Below are positions 50,150-59,041 of a DNA stretch of 64,000 nucleotides, piece after piece. Below the pieces are notes generated by a model that saw only the letters and a list, made by a program, of their open reading frames with translations, was not told the origin of the DNA and ran no database searches. The stretch covers positions 744,001-808,000 of the forward strand of contig CBDANK010000004.1 of assembly GCA_965197565.1 (NCBI GenBank), read 5' to 3'. Made by a program: the position numbers and the translations under genes. This stretch comes from G963667675 sp965197565 (GTDB lineage: Bacteria; Chloroflexota; Dehalococcoidia; Lucifugimonadales; UBA3495). The stretch's first letter is position 1; the number at the start of each line of letters is the position of its first letter.

Positions 50150-50929
50150 CTAGGCGGGTTTTCGAGCGGCCACCTTAACGCTGGCGACATTCAACGAGGT
50201 CCCATCCGTTTCATCGAAGAGCGCGTCCTCTGCGGTTATTTTAACTTCGGTGAACCCGGCGCGGCGCAGCCGGCCCAGGTACACCTCCCGGTGCTCGGCC
50301 CCGGCGATACAGGAAGCCCAGGCCTCGGCATCGGTGCGGGAGGGACCTTCAGGCGCAAGGGACATCATATCCGAAAGGTGTATCCGCCCACCCGGCGCTA
50401 GGACTCGGAATGACTCGCGAAAAACAGCGTCCTTGTCCGGGGACAGACAGACCACACAGTTGGAGATGATGACGTCCACGCTGGATTCGGGAAGGGGCAT
50501 ATCTTCTATCTCCCCCTGAACGAACTCCACGTTGGTCAGTCCTAGTTTGGCTTGGTTCTGACGGGCCAACGACAGCATGTCCGGCGTCATGTCCAATCCG
50601 ACAACATGGCCGTAGTCCCTAACTTGCTGGGCCGCTAAAAAGCAGTCGATCCCGCCGCCGGAGCCCAGGTCCAACACCCGTTCACCGGAACGCAGCCCGG
50701 CTAAGGCCGTGGGGTTGCCGCAACCGGCAGAGGCGGCCACCGACTCGGCTGGCAGACCGGCCAGTTGTCCCTCATGGTAGATCTGAAGCGCCCGTTCCAT
50801 ATCGCCGGGGCCGCAGCAGCCTGGAGCGGAGTCCACTTGAGATATATCAGTTAGTTCGATCACCCCTTTGGCTTTGGAACCGTACCTTTCCCGGACCAGC
50901 CGTTTGATCTCCTCCGAATCAGTCGCCAT
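50150..50929 (-). CDS. arsM: Arsenite methyltransferase ArsM
   Basis: This cytoplasmic SAM-dependent arsenite methyltransferase has 259 residues from ATG 50929, preceded by CAGGAGG. The SAM loop is VLDLGSGGGIDCF (Cys included), followed by VVGLDMTPDMLSLAR. Cys residues are visible in APGCCGPGD, SAGCGNPTA, ISNCVVCLSP and WASCIAGAE, and the arsenite-binding set is represented among them. The C-terminal region RRAGFTEVKI is typical. It methylates As(III) to less retained species. It is preceded by a tiny membrane-protein frame. No arsR or arsB is adjacent. Confidence 0.88.
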   Translation of the reverse strand: MATDSEEIKRLVRERYGSKAKGVIELTDISQVDSAPGCCGPGDMERALQIYHEGQLAGLPAESVAASAGCGNPTALAGLRSGERVLDLGSGGGIDCFLAAQQVRDYGHVVGLDMTPDMLSLARQNQAKLGLTNVEFVQGEIEDMPLPESSVDVIISNCVVCLSPDKDAVFRESFRVLAPGGRIHLSDMMSLAPEGPSRTDAEAWASCIAGAEHREVYLGRLRRAGFTEVKITAEDALFDETDGTSLNVASVKVAARKPA

Positions 50930-50988
50930 TTTATCCTCCTGTAGGGCTGACCTATTACCGGATTTTCCCGGTATTTTCTGCACGCCGG

Positions 50989-51084
50989 TTATCCAACCCG
51001 GACTATCAGGGTCGCCAGCAAGCCAACCTGGGCTGCTCCTATCCCCAGTATCGCCAGAAACAGCCGGTCAATCCCAGCGTTCAC
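50989..51084 (-). CDS. Tiny single-TM protein upstream of arsM
   Basis: This 31-residue frame from GTG 51084 encodes NAGIDRLFLAILGIGAAQVG and a short tail, essentially one membrane helix. It is 59 bases upstream of arsM on the same strand. No family is recognised. It could also be chance. Confidence 0.35.
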   Translation of the reverse strand: MNAGIDRLFLAILGIGAAQVGLLATLIVRVG

Positions 51085-51182
51085 TTCTCGGCCCTTCACG
51101 CAAGCCCTGGATCGCTAGCGATTGTTCAGGGTAATTGCGCCAAGAACTAAAAGGCCCTGGACAAGCCACATAGCCACCCTCA

Positions 51183-51208
51183 CTGAGTTCTTATACTGAG
51201 TTCTTATA
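51183..51208. repeat. Two tandem 13-bp repeats
   Basis: CTGAGTTCTTATA occurs twice head to tail with no spacer. It lies in the gene-free stretch 51085-51563, whose remaining content is repeat fragments. Confidence 0.6.
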
Positions 51209-51260
51209 TTGTAGTGTAAACCATCGCCTTGCTGGAACCGCAGCAACATTAGCAAGTGTC

Positions 51261-51294
51261 CCAGGGCAATCGCATCTAAAACTAAACTGGCAGG
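51261..51294. repeat. Tail of double-hairpin repeat, inverted
   Basis: GGGCAATCGCATCTAAAAC is the reverse complement of the GGTTTTAGATG-type tail at 26125-26145. Further on, a TCATTCCGAACGCAGTGAGG segment near 51344 is another dispersed-repeat piece. Confidence 0.6.
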
Positions 51295-51563
51295 GGAAAT
51301 ATGGCGCCAGCTTCTATCATGTCATGCCGAGCGTTCCAGCATGTCATTCCGAACGCAGTGAGGAATCTAAGACGCTCCTCCAGAGTCGTCGCTGTCGCTC
51401 AGCATATACACATGGTATCGGCAGCCTGACTTTGTGGAGATAAACTTAGGTAAGTATACCCGTGTTGCATGTGCGACTTCTGTGAGGAGGATGCGGCTCC
51501 TGGTTAGAAACCTTGGGGCCAGCAATGTAAATCGTAAATCTAGTCGCCCTTGGAGGATGAACG

Positions 51564-52295
51564 ATGAGAATTACGAGCCCCAAAGGAAATTATATAGCGA
51601 CTCTGGAACAGTGGGGTAACTGTATAAGACACACCCTTTGGAGGGAGGGGCGCAGCGCGTATTCCCTGGCCGATTTCATCCTGAACCGGAACGGTGTCAA
51701 AATTCTGGAGTCGCGCATATCATCGGTCCTGTCTCAGCCGGTTAGACTAGAGCGGGCGACACCAGAAGTTCGAGCAAAGTTCGACCACTACAGAGGAAAC
51801 CCAAGCAACCTTGACCTTGGGGTCTGTGGTCGTGTTGGCTCTAAGTCTAGCCTATTTGTCGGTTTGGAAGCCAAGGTCGATGAGCGGTTCGGGAACAAAA
51901 CCGTGTGCGAAAGGTATCAAGCCGCCATCCGGGAGCTGAGCCGTAATCCGCGGTCAAAAGCGCTTGACAGGGTAAAGGATTTGTTATCGCTGTACTTTGC
52001 AGATACTGATGACCCGTGTGATTCCAGATTTTCCGACATTGGCTATCAACTGCTGACTGGAACTGCCGGGACGGTTGCGCGGCAGAAAGACGCATCAATA
52101 TTCTACGTTCTGGTCTTTACGACCCGCGAGTATGACAAGCGAAAGGGCCAGGATAACCAGAGGAACTATGAGAAATTCATAGAAGCCACAAACGGCAAAG
52201 TCCTAACGCAGGACAGCGAAGGTTTCTATGTCCACGAACTTACAGTGGCGGGAAAGCGGCTAGTCTGCATATATGATTACTTTCATATCCCTTGA
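51564..52295 (+). CDS. DUF6946-like protein, possible nuclease
   Basis: This 243-residue protein starts at ATG 51564 with GGAGG seven bases upstream. The blocks HTLWREGRSAYSLADFIL, FVGLEAKVDERFGNK and SRFSDIGYQLLTGTAGTV follow the DUF6946 pattern as I recall it. The ExK in GLEAKVDE together with upstream Asp residues resembles a PD-(D/E)xK nuclease core, which is inference. A late block FYVLVFTTREYDKRKGQDNQ extends the fold. Neighbours give no hint. Flanking DNA is rich in repeats on both sides, as seen around accessory genes. Confidence 0.6.
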   Translation: MRITSPKGNYIATLEQWGNCIRHTLWREGRSAYSLADFILNRNGVKILESRISSVLSQPVRLERATPEVRAKFDHYRGNPSNLDLGVCGRVGSKSSLFVGLEAKVDERFGNKTVCERYQAAIRELSRNPRSKALDRVKDLLSLYFADTDDPCDSRFSDIGYQLLTGTAGTVARQKDASIFYVLVFTTREYDKRKGQDNQRNYEKFIEATNGKVLTQDSEGFYVHELTVAGKRLVCIYDYFHIP

Positions 52296-52423
52296 TGTGA
52301 TCTAACTGTCCGGTTTCTGTAAATCTTTGGGCCACTCTCGCCCCTCTGAGACTGACAGAAGCTATACGTGCAATACTGGTATATTTACCCTTAAACTATA
52401 ACAACCTGATGAGGAGGAACGGG

Positions 52424-52735
52424 ATGGTTTCGCAGTTACGGATATACACAATCAACCGAGGGATGATGGACTCTTGGCTCAAGGTGTTCGAGGAACACAT
52501 CCGGCCGCTTCACAGCAAATATGGAATGCCGGTGGAACGCACCTGGGTCAGTGCCGACCGCACCGATTTCGTCTGGATTCGCAGCTTTCAGAACGCCGAG
52601 GAAATCGCGGAAAAAGAGGCCGCGTATTACAGCTCGCCGGAGCGTAGGGCCCTTGGCGACTTGCCCACCAGCCACATCGCCAAGATAAACGTACAGGTGA
52701 TCGAGCCGGTGCTCGCCGTCTCCCCCGAAGCCTAA
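52424..52735 (+). CDS. NIPSNAP family protein
   Basis: This protein has 103 residues from ATG 52424 with GAGGAGG upstream. It shows the NIPSNAP signature: MVSQLRIYTINRGMMDSWLK at the start, a central WVSADRTDFVWIRSFQNAEE and LGDLPTSHIAK. The fold is a dimeric alpha/beta barrel of ABM type. Bacterial members have unclear roles. The gene is isolated between a DUF6946-like gene and repeats. Confidence 0.82.
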   Translation: MVSQLRIYTINRGMMDSWLKVFEEHIRPLHSKYGMPVERTWVSADRTDFVWIRSFQNAEEIAEKEAAYYSSPERRALGDLPTSHIAKINVQVIEPVLAVSPEA

Positions 52736-52880
52736 ATGCCGGGAGGGTTCACCGCAGAGACGACTAAGACCTCCGAGGAAATTGGAGAAGGTTAATGGTC
52801 CATTTTAAAGGCGAACACTTGCCTTGGAACACTACCATTGCTATGAAGAAACGCTTTTAGATTCCTCACTGCGTTTCGGA

Positions 52881-53007
52881 ATTGCTAATGGCCTTGTGAA
52901 GGCCACGTATGCGGATGAAAATGGGCTATTTTCATAACAATGACATAATTGGGAGCGAGAGCGAGATTCATTCTGCCGGTTTGGTTTTAAATGCCATTGC
53001 CTTGAGT
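52881..53007. repeat. Double-hairpin repeat element, copy B
   Basis: GGCCTT-GTG-AAGGCC and ATGAAAATGGGCTATTTTCAT are followed by the tail CCGGTTTGGTTTTAAATG. Both stems of copy A are kept despite point changes. The stretch 52736-53011 holds nothing else except a TTTAGATTCCTCACTGCG segment. Confidence 0.78.
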
Positions 53008-53011
53008 GGGT

Positions 53012-53446
53012 CTATAAGCGCTTTCGCATCTCGATATGCGGAATGCCGGCGTCCAGAAAGATGTCCCCGTGCTCCTGGTAGCCGTGAGAGGCATAAAAGC
53101 TCTTGACGTACTCTTGGGCGTGGAGCACCGAGTGACCTATTCCTTCGGTCCGGGTGGTTGCTTCTAGGAACTCCAATATCCGGCCGCCGATCCCTTTTCG
53201 CCGCCAAGCAAGGTCCACCGCCATGCGCCCAATCTGGACGGTTGTGCCATTGCGGCGCAACAAGCGGCCCGTTCCTATTACTTGTCCTTGAAAAAGAGCG
53301 ATGGCGTGAGTCGCCGCGGCATCAGCCTCGTCCACCTCCTCTTCAGGAGGCACCGATTGTTCGGACACGAACACCCGGAAGCGGAGTTGGATGGCGGCCT
53401 CCAACTCCGCTTCGGTCTCCACCAGCTTGACTACGACGTCCTTCAT
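53012..53446 (-). CDS. GNAT family N-acetyltransferase
   Basis: This 144-residue GNAT fold protein has a conserved acetyl-CoA segment at IGRMAVDLAWRRKGIGGRIL. The start has LRFRVFVSEQSVPPEEEVDE, the ElaA/GNAT 'R..VF..EQ.v...E.D' pattern. A later YVKSFYASHGYQEHGDIF is typical for strand 6. The acceptor is unknown. It lies six bases downstream of the alcohol dehydrogenase gene on the same strand and is probably co-transcribed. Confidence 0.87.
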   Translation of the reverse strand: MKDVVVKLVETEAELEAAIQLRFRVFVSEQSVPPEEEVDEADAAATHAIALFQGQVIGTGRLLRRNGTTVQIGRMAVDLAWRRKGIGGRILEFLEATTRTEGIGHSVLHAQEYVKSFYASHGYQEHGDIFLDAGIPHIEMRKRL

Positions 53447-53452
53447 CTTGGC

Positions 53453-54553
53453 TTAGGCAAACACTATGGCCCCCCGGCCAATCTCACCCCGGTCCAAGTC
53501 GGTATAGGCTTCATTTACTTGGTCCAAAGAGTAGTGCCGGACTACCAGGTCGTCCAGGTTCAACTTGCCCGACAAGTACAACTCCGCCAACTTGGGGAAG
53601 TCCACCTGGGACCGGGCGGATCCGTAGTAGGTGCCCCTCATGGTCTTTTCGTTTCGGACCATGTCCACAGCGTTGATCGGCGCCTCTGCGCCAAAGGGGG
53701 CTATGCCCACCACCGTCACCGTGCCGCTCTTGGCGCACATGTCGTATGCGGCTTTAATGGTGTCTGAGGAGCCGAAGACTTCAAAGGTGTAGTCGGCGCC
53801 CCGGCCCCCGGTAAGCTCCTTCACTTGGGCCACCGGGTCCCGGTCGGAAGCGTTGACCGAGTGGGTGGCGCCGAATTTCATGGCGAACTCCAGTTGGCTC
53901 TCGCGGATGTCCACAGCGATGATCCTGGAGGCATTGACCAGCCGCGCCCCCATGATAACGTTGAGGCCCACACCGCCGCAGCCGACCACCGCGACGGTGC
54001 TTCCCGGCTGAACGTTGGCGGAGTATAGGGCCGCCCCGACACCGGTGGGGACGCAGCAACCGATCATAGCGGCTTTGTCCATTGGGACCGGGGAGGGGGT
54101 GGGGACGCAACCAGTCTCGGGGACCACCGCGTATTCGGCAAAGCAGGCCACCTTTCCCATGTGGTGGATGTACTGGTCGCCCTTGTGCAGCCGGCAAGTA
54201 CCGTCGTACATGTTGGGGCCGGTGGCCCCGTGGCTGTCGCAAATGTTGGAGTTGCCTTCCAAGCAGGACTTGCACCGGCCGCAAGCGGGAACGAAGGAAA
54301 GAATGACCTGCTGCCCCGGTTTGACCGAGGTCACTCCGGGCCCCACCCTTTCCACGGTGCCCGCTCCCTCGTGGCCCAGCACCACCGGCAGGCTGATCGG
54401 AGCGTCGCCGTGCATGTAATGGCGGTCGCTGCGGCAAATGCCGGCCGCCCCCACCTTGACCAGCACCTCCCCCTCCTTGGGGTCGTCCAGTTCTACTTCT
54501 TCAACGACTAAGGGTTGACCTACCTCGTAAAGTACTGCGGCTTTAGTTTTCAT
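53453..54553 (-). CDS. Zinc-dependent alcohol dehydrogenase (MDR family)
   Basis: The protein has 366 residues from ATG 54553, with GGAGG upstream. A catalytic zinc site is visible in GICRSDRHYMHGD (Cys) and VLGHEGAGTVERVG (His, Glu). The four-Cys structural zinc loop is in CGRCKSCLEGNSNIC. The NAD fold has VAVVGCGGVGLNVIMG. The sequence resembles class III S-(hydroxymethyl)glutathione/mycothiol dehydrogenases and the AdhD/BDH-like set. It likely oxidises an alcohol or aldehyde adduct; the acceptor thiol is unknown. The GNAT gene follows. Confidence 0.88.
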   Translation of the reverse strand: MKTKAAVLYEVGQPLVVEEVELDDPKEGEVLVKVGAAGICRSDRHYMHGDAPISLPVVLGHEGAGTVERVGPGVTSVKPGQQVILSFVPACGRCKSCLEGNSNICDSHGATGPNMYDGTCRLHKGDQYIHHMGKVACFAEYAVVPETGCVPTPSPVPMDKAAMIGCCVPTGVGAALYSANVQPGSTVAVVGCGGVGLNVIMGARLVNASRIIAVDIRESQLEFAMKFGATHSVNASDRDPVAQVKELTGGRGADYTFEVFGSSDTIKAAYDMCAKSGTVTVVGIAPFGAEAPINAVDMVRNEKTMRGTYYGSARSQVDFPKLAELYLSGKLNLDDLVVRHYSLDQVNEAYTDLDRGEIGRGAIVFA

Positions 54554-54647
54554 GGTTTTGGGCTTGCCTCCTATCTGGGAATCGGGGGTTATCATCCCTT
54601 GTGGGACCGGCTCTGTCAATGTTTAGACAGCGTCTGAGAGCTTTCTG

Positions 54648-56864
54648 CTATCCCGCGATCTTTTCCAGGGGGGCGAAGCTGAGCAGCAACCGCTTTGGGC
54701 CAACGCCGCCGCGAAACTCTACCGTAACTTGAATGTCCACGCCGTCAGGTTCGTAGCCCATGACCACACCCTCGCCAAAGGAAGTGTGGCGGACCAAGTC
54801 GCCGACCTGAAATGTTGGCTTGGGCGAGGGTGATTGGGCCGGAGTTGCCGTCCAGGCTTGCCAGGAGGCCTTTTCGGCAGCTTTAAGCTGGGTCGTCCGT
54901 CCCGGAGATATGAGTCCTTGAGGTATGTCCCGCAAAAACCGAGACGCAAACGTAGGACCGCTCCGGCCCATGAATCCCCGGCGGAAGGCCCGGAGCAAGT
55001 ACAGCCGCTGCTGAGCACGGGTGACGCCCACGTAGCACAACCGCCGTTCCTCTTCCAGTTGATCCTCGCTCTCCATGGACCGGCTGTGGGGCAGCAACCC
55101 TTCTTCCAAACCGACAATGAAGACCGCCGGGAACTCCAGGCCCTTGGACTGGTGAAGAGTAATTAAAGTCACCGAGTCCTCCGATTCTTCATAGTTGTCC
55201 ACATCGGCTACCAGGGAAAGCCGCTCCAGCAATGTGGCCAGGCCATTGGCGGGTTCTTCGGCATTGAACTCCTGGGCGGTTTCCCGCAACTCCAGGATAT
55301 TCTCCCAGCGTTCCTCCGCCCGGTCGCCGCCCCGTCGGGCCTCGTCCTGAATAAAGGCTCTCAAGCCGGACTCCTCTAGGACCCGGTCTATCAACTCGAT
55401 GACCTTGAGCTGGCTTGCTTGCCGGACCAGCCCTTCAATGACCTTTACGAAACCGGTGATAGCATTCACCGCCCGCGAATTCAGCGCGACCGGGCTTGGT
55501 TCCCCGGCCGACCGGGAGGCGGCGACGCGCCGCATGGCGGTAAATAGGGGAAGGTCTTCCCGTTGCGAATAGCTCGCCAGGTCTTGCAGCGTTTTGGCCC
55601 CGATGCCTCGGGGAGGCACACCGATCACCCGGGCAAGACTGACTTCATCCAAAGGGTTGTGCAGCAGCCGCAAATAGGTTATCAGGTCCTTGACTTCGCG
55701 CCTCTGGTAGAAACGGACGCCACCCACCAACCGGTATTTCATCCCACGGTGGAGACAGGCTTCTTCCAAGGGCCTTGACTGGGCGTTGACCCGATACATG
55801 ACCGCGCAGTCTCCGGGGCGCATCTTCTCTTCCCGGACCAACCGGCCCACCTCGGAGATCACATAGGAGGCTTCTTCATCTTCATCGTAGGCCTCGTGGA
55901 CCTCTACCGGCACGCCTTGCACGTTATGAGTAAACAGGTCTTTGTGGATCCGCAGGCCGTTGGCCGAGATCAAGTGCTTGGCCGCTTCCAGGATCTTGCC
56001 CGTCGAACGATAATTTTCTTCCAGAGAGACGACCGCAGCGTCGGGATAGTCTTCTTGGAAGCTGAGGATGTTGCGTATATCCGCGCTCCGCCACGAATAG
56101 ATCGACTGGTCGGGGTCCCCAACTACACAGATGTTTCGGTGCTGCCCAGCCAGCAACCGCGCCAGACGATACTGGGCGACATTGGTGTCCTGGAACTCGT
56201 CCACCATCAAGTAAACGTAGCGGTCCTGGTACTTCTCCCGCACTTCCGGGTGTTCTTGGAGCAACTGGACCGCCCTCATGAGGAGGTCGTCGAAGTCTGC
56301 GGCATTGTTGCGGGCCAGCAGTTCCTCGTAATGATGGTAGACCCGGGCGCAGCGCTCCTCAAAGTAGTTCTGCTGGTACTGGGCCAGCCCTTGCGAGTCC
56401 CTCAAAACGCTTTTGGCCTTGGAGATGACGCTGCGGACCGCTTGCGGAGGATTTTGCTTTGGGTCCAACTCCGCCAGCTCCATTGCTTGCTTGATTAGCG
56501 CCAACTGGTCTTCGGCGTCATAAATAGTGTAGTTGGAGGCAAGGCCCACGCGGGTCCCGTCGCGGCGGAGCAGCAGCGCGCAGAAGGCGTGGAAGGTGCC
56601 GACAGTCAGGGCGTCGCTGCGGGTCCCAACCAAACGTTGCAACCGGCCTTTCATTTCCCTGGCGGCTTTGTTGGTGAAGGTGACGGCGGCGATGCGGTAG
56701 GGGCTTACTTCACAGGCCCGGACCAGATAGGCTATGCGGTGGGTGATAACCCTGGTCTTGCCGCTGCCCGGCCCGGCGATAATCAAAAGGGGGCCGTCGA
56801 TGGTCTCGACGGCCTTTTTCTGAGCGGGATTCAGTCCCTCCAGGATTTCCATGCCCGGCGTCAT
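54648..56864 (-). CDS. pcrA: ATP-dependent DNA helicase PcrA/UvrD
   Basis: This protein has 738 residues from ATG 56864, immediately after a -10 box. SF1A helicase motifs are present in order: Q-motif GLNPAQKKAV, I IIAGPGSGKTRVI, Ia AVTFTNKAAREMKGR, II VDEFQDTN, III VVGDPDQSIYSWR, IV LEENYRST, V ITLHQSKGLEFPAVFI and VI YVGVTRAQQRLYLL. The C-terminal Tudor-like domain (about 690-735) binds RNA polymerase in PcrA. It unwinds DNA in repair and conflict resolution. It is monocistronic and apparently leaderless. Confidence 0.95.
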   Translation of the reverse strand: MTPGMEILEGLNPAQKKAVETIDGPLLIIAGPGSGKTRVITHRIAYLVRACEVSPYRIAAVTFTNKAAREMKGRLQRLVGTRSDALTVGTFHAFCALLLRRDGTRVGLASNYTIYDAEDQLALIKQAMELAELDPKQNPPQAVRSVISKAKSVLRDSQGLAQYQQNYFEERCARVYHHYEELLARNNAADFDDLLMRAVQLLQEHPEVREKYQDRYVYLMVDEFQDTNVAQYRLARLLAGQHRNICVVGDPDQSIYSWRSADIRNILSFQEDYPDAAVVSLEENYRSTGKILEAAKHLISANGLRIHKDLFTHNVQGVPVEVHEAYDEDEEASYVISEVGRLVREEKMRPGDCAVMYRVNAQSRPLEEACLHRGMKYRLVGGVRFYQRREVKDLITYLRLLHNPLDEVSLARVIGVPPRGIGAKTLQDLASYSQREDLPLFTAMRRVAASRSAGEPSPVALNSRAVNAITGFVKVIEGLVRQASQLKVIELIDRVLEESGLRAFIQDEARRGGDRAEERWENILELRETAQEFNAEEPANGLATLLERLSLVADVDNYEESEDSVTLITLHQSKGLEFPAVFIVGLEEGLLPHSRSMESEDQLEEERRLCYVGVTRAQQRLYLLRAFRRGFMGRSGPTFASRFLRDIPQGLISPGRTTQLKAAEKASWQAWTATPAQSPSPKPTFQVGDLVRHTSFGEGVVMGYEPDGVDIQVTVEFRGGVGPKRLLLSFAPLEKIAG

Positions 56865-56870
56865 GGCCCA

Positions 56871-56879
56871 ATTATAGCA
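56871..56879 (-). promoter_or_regulatory. Extended -10 of pcrA (leaderless)
   Basis: The minus strand reads TGCTATAAT at 56879-56871. Only six bases separate it from the ATG at 56864, so transcription would begin at or next to the start codon, giving a leaderless mRNA. Confidence 0.65.
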
Positions 56880-57359
56880 TTGGATAGGCCGCCCCTCCGA
56901 CAGGGCCTTTCCAAAGTCTCTTATTGTCACCCCCGGCCTACGGCCGGGGCAGGCTCTGTGCCACTCTCCCATGTCACCCTGAACCTTTCGACTAGGCTCA
57001 AGATAAACTCCGCGAGGGGTCTAAAATCCTTGACTGCATTCTCTTTCTTCTTAGGTACTCGGGCCAGGTTCTTGCTGAAAGTTTGGATTCTTTGCCTACG
57101 GCTCAGAATGACATTTTCGAGAATGAAAAGGCCCTGGCCTCTCCGCAGGGCTGTGGTTACTCATGGGTCGAGATGCTATAATCTGTTTCCACTCGGCGTG
57201 GCCCTCCGGCCTCTCGCTCGGTTGGATACAAGCTGGCATCTTGGTGTTGATTTGGCTATTGGGGCCGTCGAAGCAGCCCTCAACCCCCCCCCCTCCCAAC
57301 AGCTATCCCTAAGCGTCTAAACCGGAGACAAGCATCGTTAAAGCGGTGGAGGAAAGGTA
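56880..57359. other. Repeat-rich gap, no gene
   Basis: The stretch carries dispersed-repeat fragments (for example near 56976-57030 and 57085-57115) and a long C tract at 57284-57294. No clear promoter for the aminotransferase is seen. Confidence 0.45.
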
Positions 57360-58469
57360 GTGAAAATACCCCGGCAAAACCTCAGAGTGCCAGGACCCAC
57401 GCCGGTGCCTAAGGATATCCTGGAGGTAATGGGCCAGCCGATGATCAACCACCGCGGCCCGGAGTTCTTTGAGCTAATCTCCAAGACGACTGAGCAGCTT
57501 AAACAGGTGTTCATGACTCGGGGTGACCTGTATATCCTGACCGCTTCCGGGACCGGCGCCTTGGAGGCTTCAATAGTCAACACCCTTTCGCCGGGGGACA
57601 AGGTACTGTCGGCGACCGCCGGCGCCTTTGGAGACCGGTTCAGCGACATTGCCAGGACTTATGGCGCGCAAGTGCGGGAGTTGCAGTTCGATTGGGGAGC
57701 GCCGGTGGAGCCGGAGGCCATCCGCCGGGTTTTAAGGGACGATCCCGAAATAAGAGCGGTGTTGATTACGCATAACGAAACATCCACCGGCATCACCCAT
57801 CCCCTGGAAGCGGTCGCTGAAGTAGTAAAGAGGGAGTTTAATAAGCTGTTGCTGGTGGACGCCGTCAGCAGCCTTGGCTGCATGCCGTTGCCGGTGGACG
57901 GTTGGCACTGCGACGTGGTGGGAACGGCGTCTCAGAAGGGGTTCATGGTGCCTCCCGGCTTGGCCTTCATTAGCCTCAGCGAGGCTGGTCGTGCGGCTCA
58001 AGAGTCGGCTGCCATGCCCCGCTTCTACTTTGACCTGCGGACGGCCCAAAGCTACCTGGAACGGGGTCAAACCCCTTGGACGCCTAACCTTACCGTTCTT
58101 TACGGTTTGTCCCTGGCCCTGGACAAGCTCCTCGATGAAGGCCTGGAAAACGTATACGAGAGGCACGCCCGCATTGGACGGCTCATTAGGGATGGAATCA
58201 AGAGCCTGGGGTTGGAGCTCGTGGTCCGGGACGAGAGGGCGGCTTCTGATACAGTAACGGCTGTGAAAGTTCCGGAGGGGGTGGACGGCGGGAAATTGGT
58301 GGCCTTGGCGCGCACCGAAAACAAAGTGGTGCTCGCAGGAGGACAAGGTAAACTCAGCGGTAAGGTCTTCCGTATTGGCCATCTGGGGTATGTTTCCCAA
58401 GAGGATATCGAGGAAGTCCTAGAAACCCTGAAGAATGTATTGCCCAAGGTCGGGTTCAGTGCCTTATAG
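57360..58469 (+). CDS. Class V aminotransferase, alanine-glyoxylate type
   Basis: This 369-residue PLP enzyme starts at GTG 57360 with GGAGG upstream. N-terminal NLRVPGPTPVPKDILEVMG and INHRGPEF match the serine-glyoxylate/alanine-glyoxylate aminotransferase group. TASGTGALEAS contacts PLP phosphate and VDAVSSLGCM carries the Asp. GTASQKGFMVPPG carries the Schiff-base Lys. It moves amino groups between Ala/Ser and glyoxylate, or acts on phosphonates or ureidoglycine. The coiled-coil gene that follows may be co-transcribed. Confidence 0.9.
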   Translation: MKIPRQNLRVPGPTPVPKDILEVMGQPMINHRGPEFFELISKTTEQLKQVFMTRGDLYILTASGTGALEASIVNTLSPGDKVLSATAGAFGDRFSDIARTYGAQVRELQFDWGAPVEPEAIRRVLRDDPEIRAVLITHNETSTGITHPLEAVAEVVKREFNKLLLVDAVSSLGCMPLPVDGWHCDVVGTASQKGFMVPPGLAFISLSEAGRAAQESAAMPRFYFDLRTAQSYLERGQTPWTPNLTVLYGLSLALDKLLDEGLENVYERHARIGRLIRDGIKSLGLELVVRDERAASDTVTAVKVPEGVDGGKLVALARTENKVVLAGGQGKLSGKVFRIGHLGYVSQEDIEEVLETLKNVLPKVGFSAL

Positions 58470-58581
58470 GGGCTGGGCACAGCCAAGCCCGCAGTCGCAG
58501 ACTGCCATTGGTGGGATGGGGCAGCCTGGTGAGACGGCGGACGCCGCTGGTTGTCATCAGCCGCCCAGGGAGGTGAGCGCC

Positions 58582-59037
58582 GTGGCATTTTCTGAGTTGC
58601 AGAAGACAATGGCCAATCTCCGCATGAGCCTAGCGGAGATTAATAACAGAGAACGTCAATTGGACTCGATGATATCCCAGTTTCGCACTCAGCTGAGAAG
58701 AGTGCCTCGCCAGGCCATCTATGGAAGGACCGGACTGGACGCCTCCCTCGCCGCCATGGGGGAAATCGAGGAGCGGCTGACAGACGCTATGACCAGCCGG
58801 AGGCGTATCCTGGCGATCAAGGCAACAGCGACCCAGGAGCTTGAGGCCCTTGAGTTGGTGAAACGGGTTGACGAGACCCGACGCTCATTACAGGAACTGA
58901 GGCGGCGTCTAAGGGAGTCCGGTGAAGACTTGGAGTCTCTGGCGGAGATTCGCCGATTGGAACAGTTCATCGCCGAGCACAGTAAGAAAGCCGAGTGGGC
59001 CATTACCGCCAACCAGCAGGACCAGCAAGAGTTGTAG
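58582..59037 (+). CDS. Coiled-coil protein of unknown function
   Basis: The protein has 151 residues from GTG 58582, preceded by GGGAGG; a longer frame upstream lacks coding character. It is almost wholly helical, with heptads across MANLRMSLAEINNRERQL and MGEIEERLTDAMTSRRRIL. A further helix LQELRRRLRESGEDLESLAE follows. No signal peptide, membrane helix or known domain is seen. It ends four bases before the convergent DUF1015 gene. Confidence 0.6.
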   Translation: MAFSELQKTMANLRMSLAEINNRERQLDSMISQFRTQLRRVPRQAIYGRTGLDASLAAMGEIEERLTDAMTSRRRILAIKATATQELEALELVKRVDETRRSLQELRRRLRESGEDLESLAEIRRLEQFIAEHSKKAEWAITANQQDQQEL

Positions 59038-59041
59038 GAAG

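Noticed and set aside
26001..53007. CRISPR array suggested by repeated hairpins
   Set aside because: Copies are kilobases apart, not regularly spaced, and no cas genes occur.
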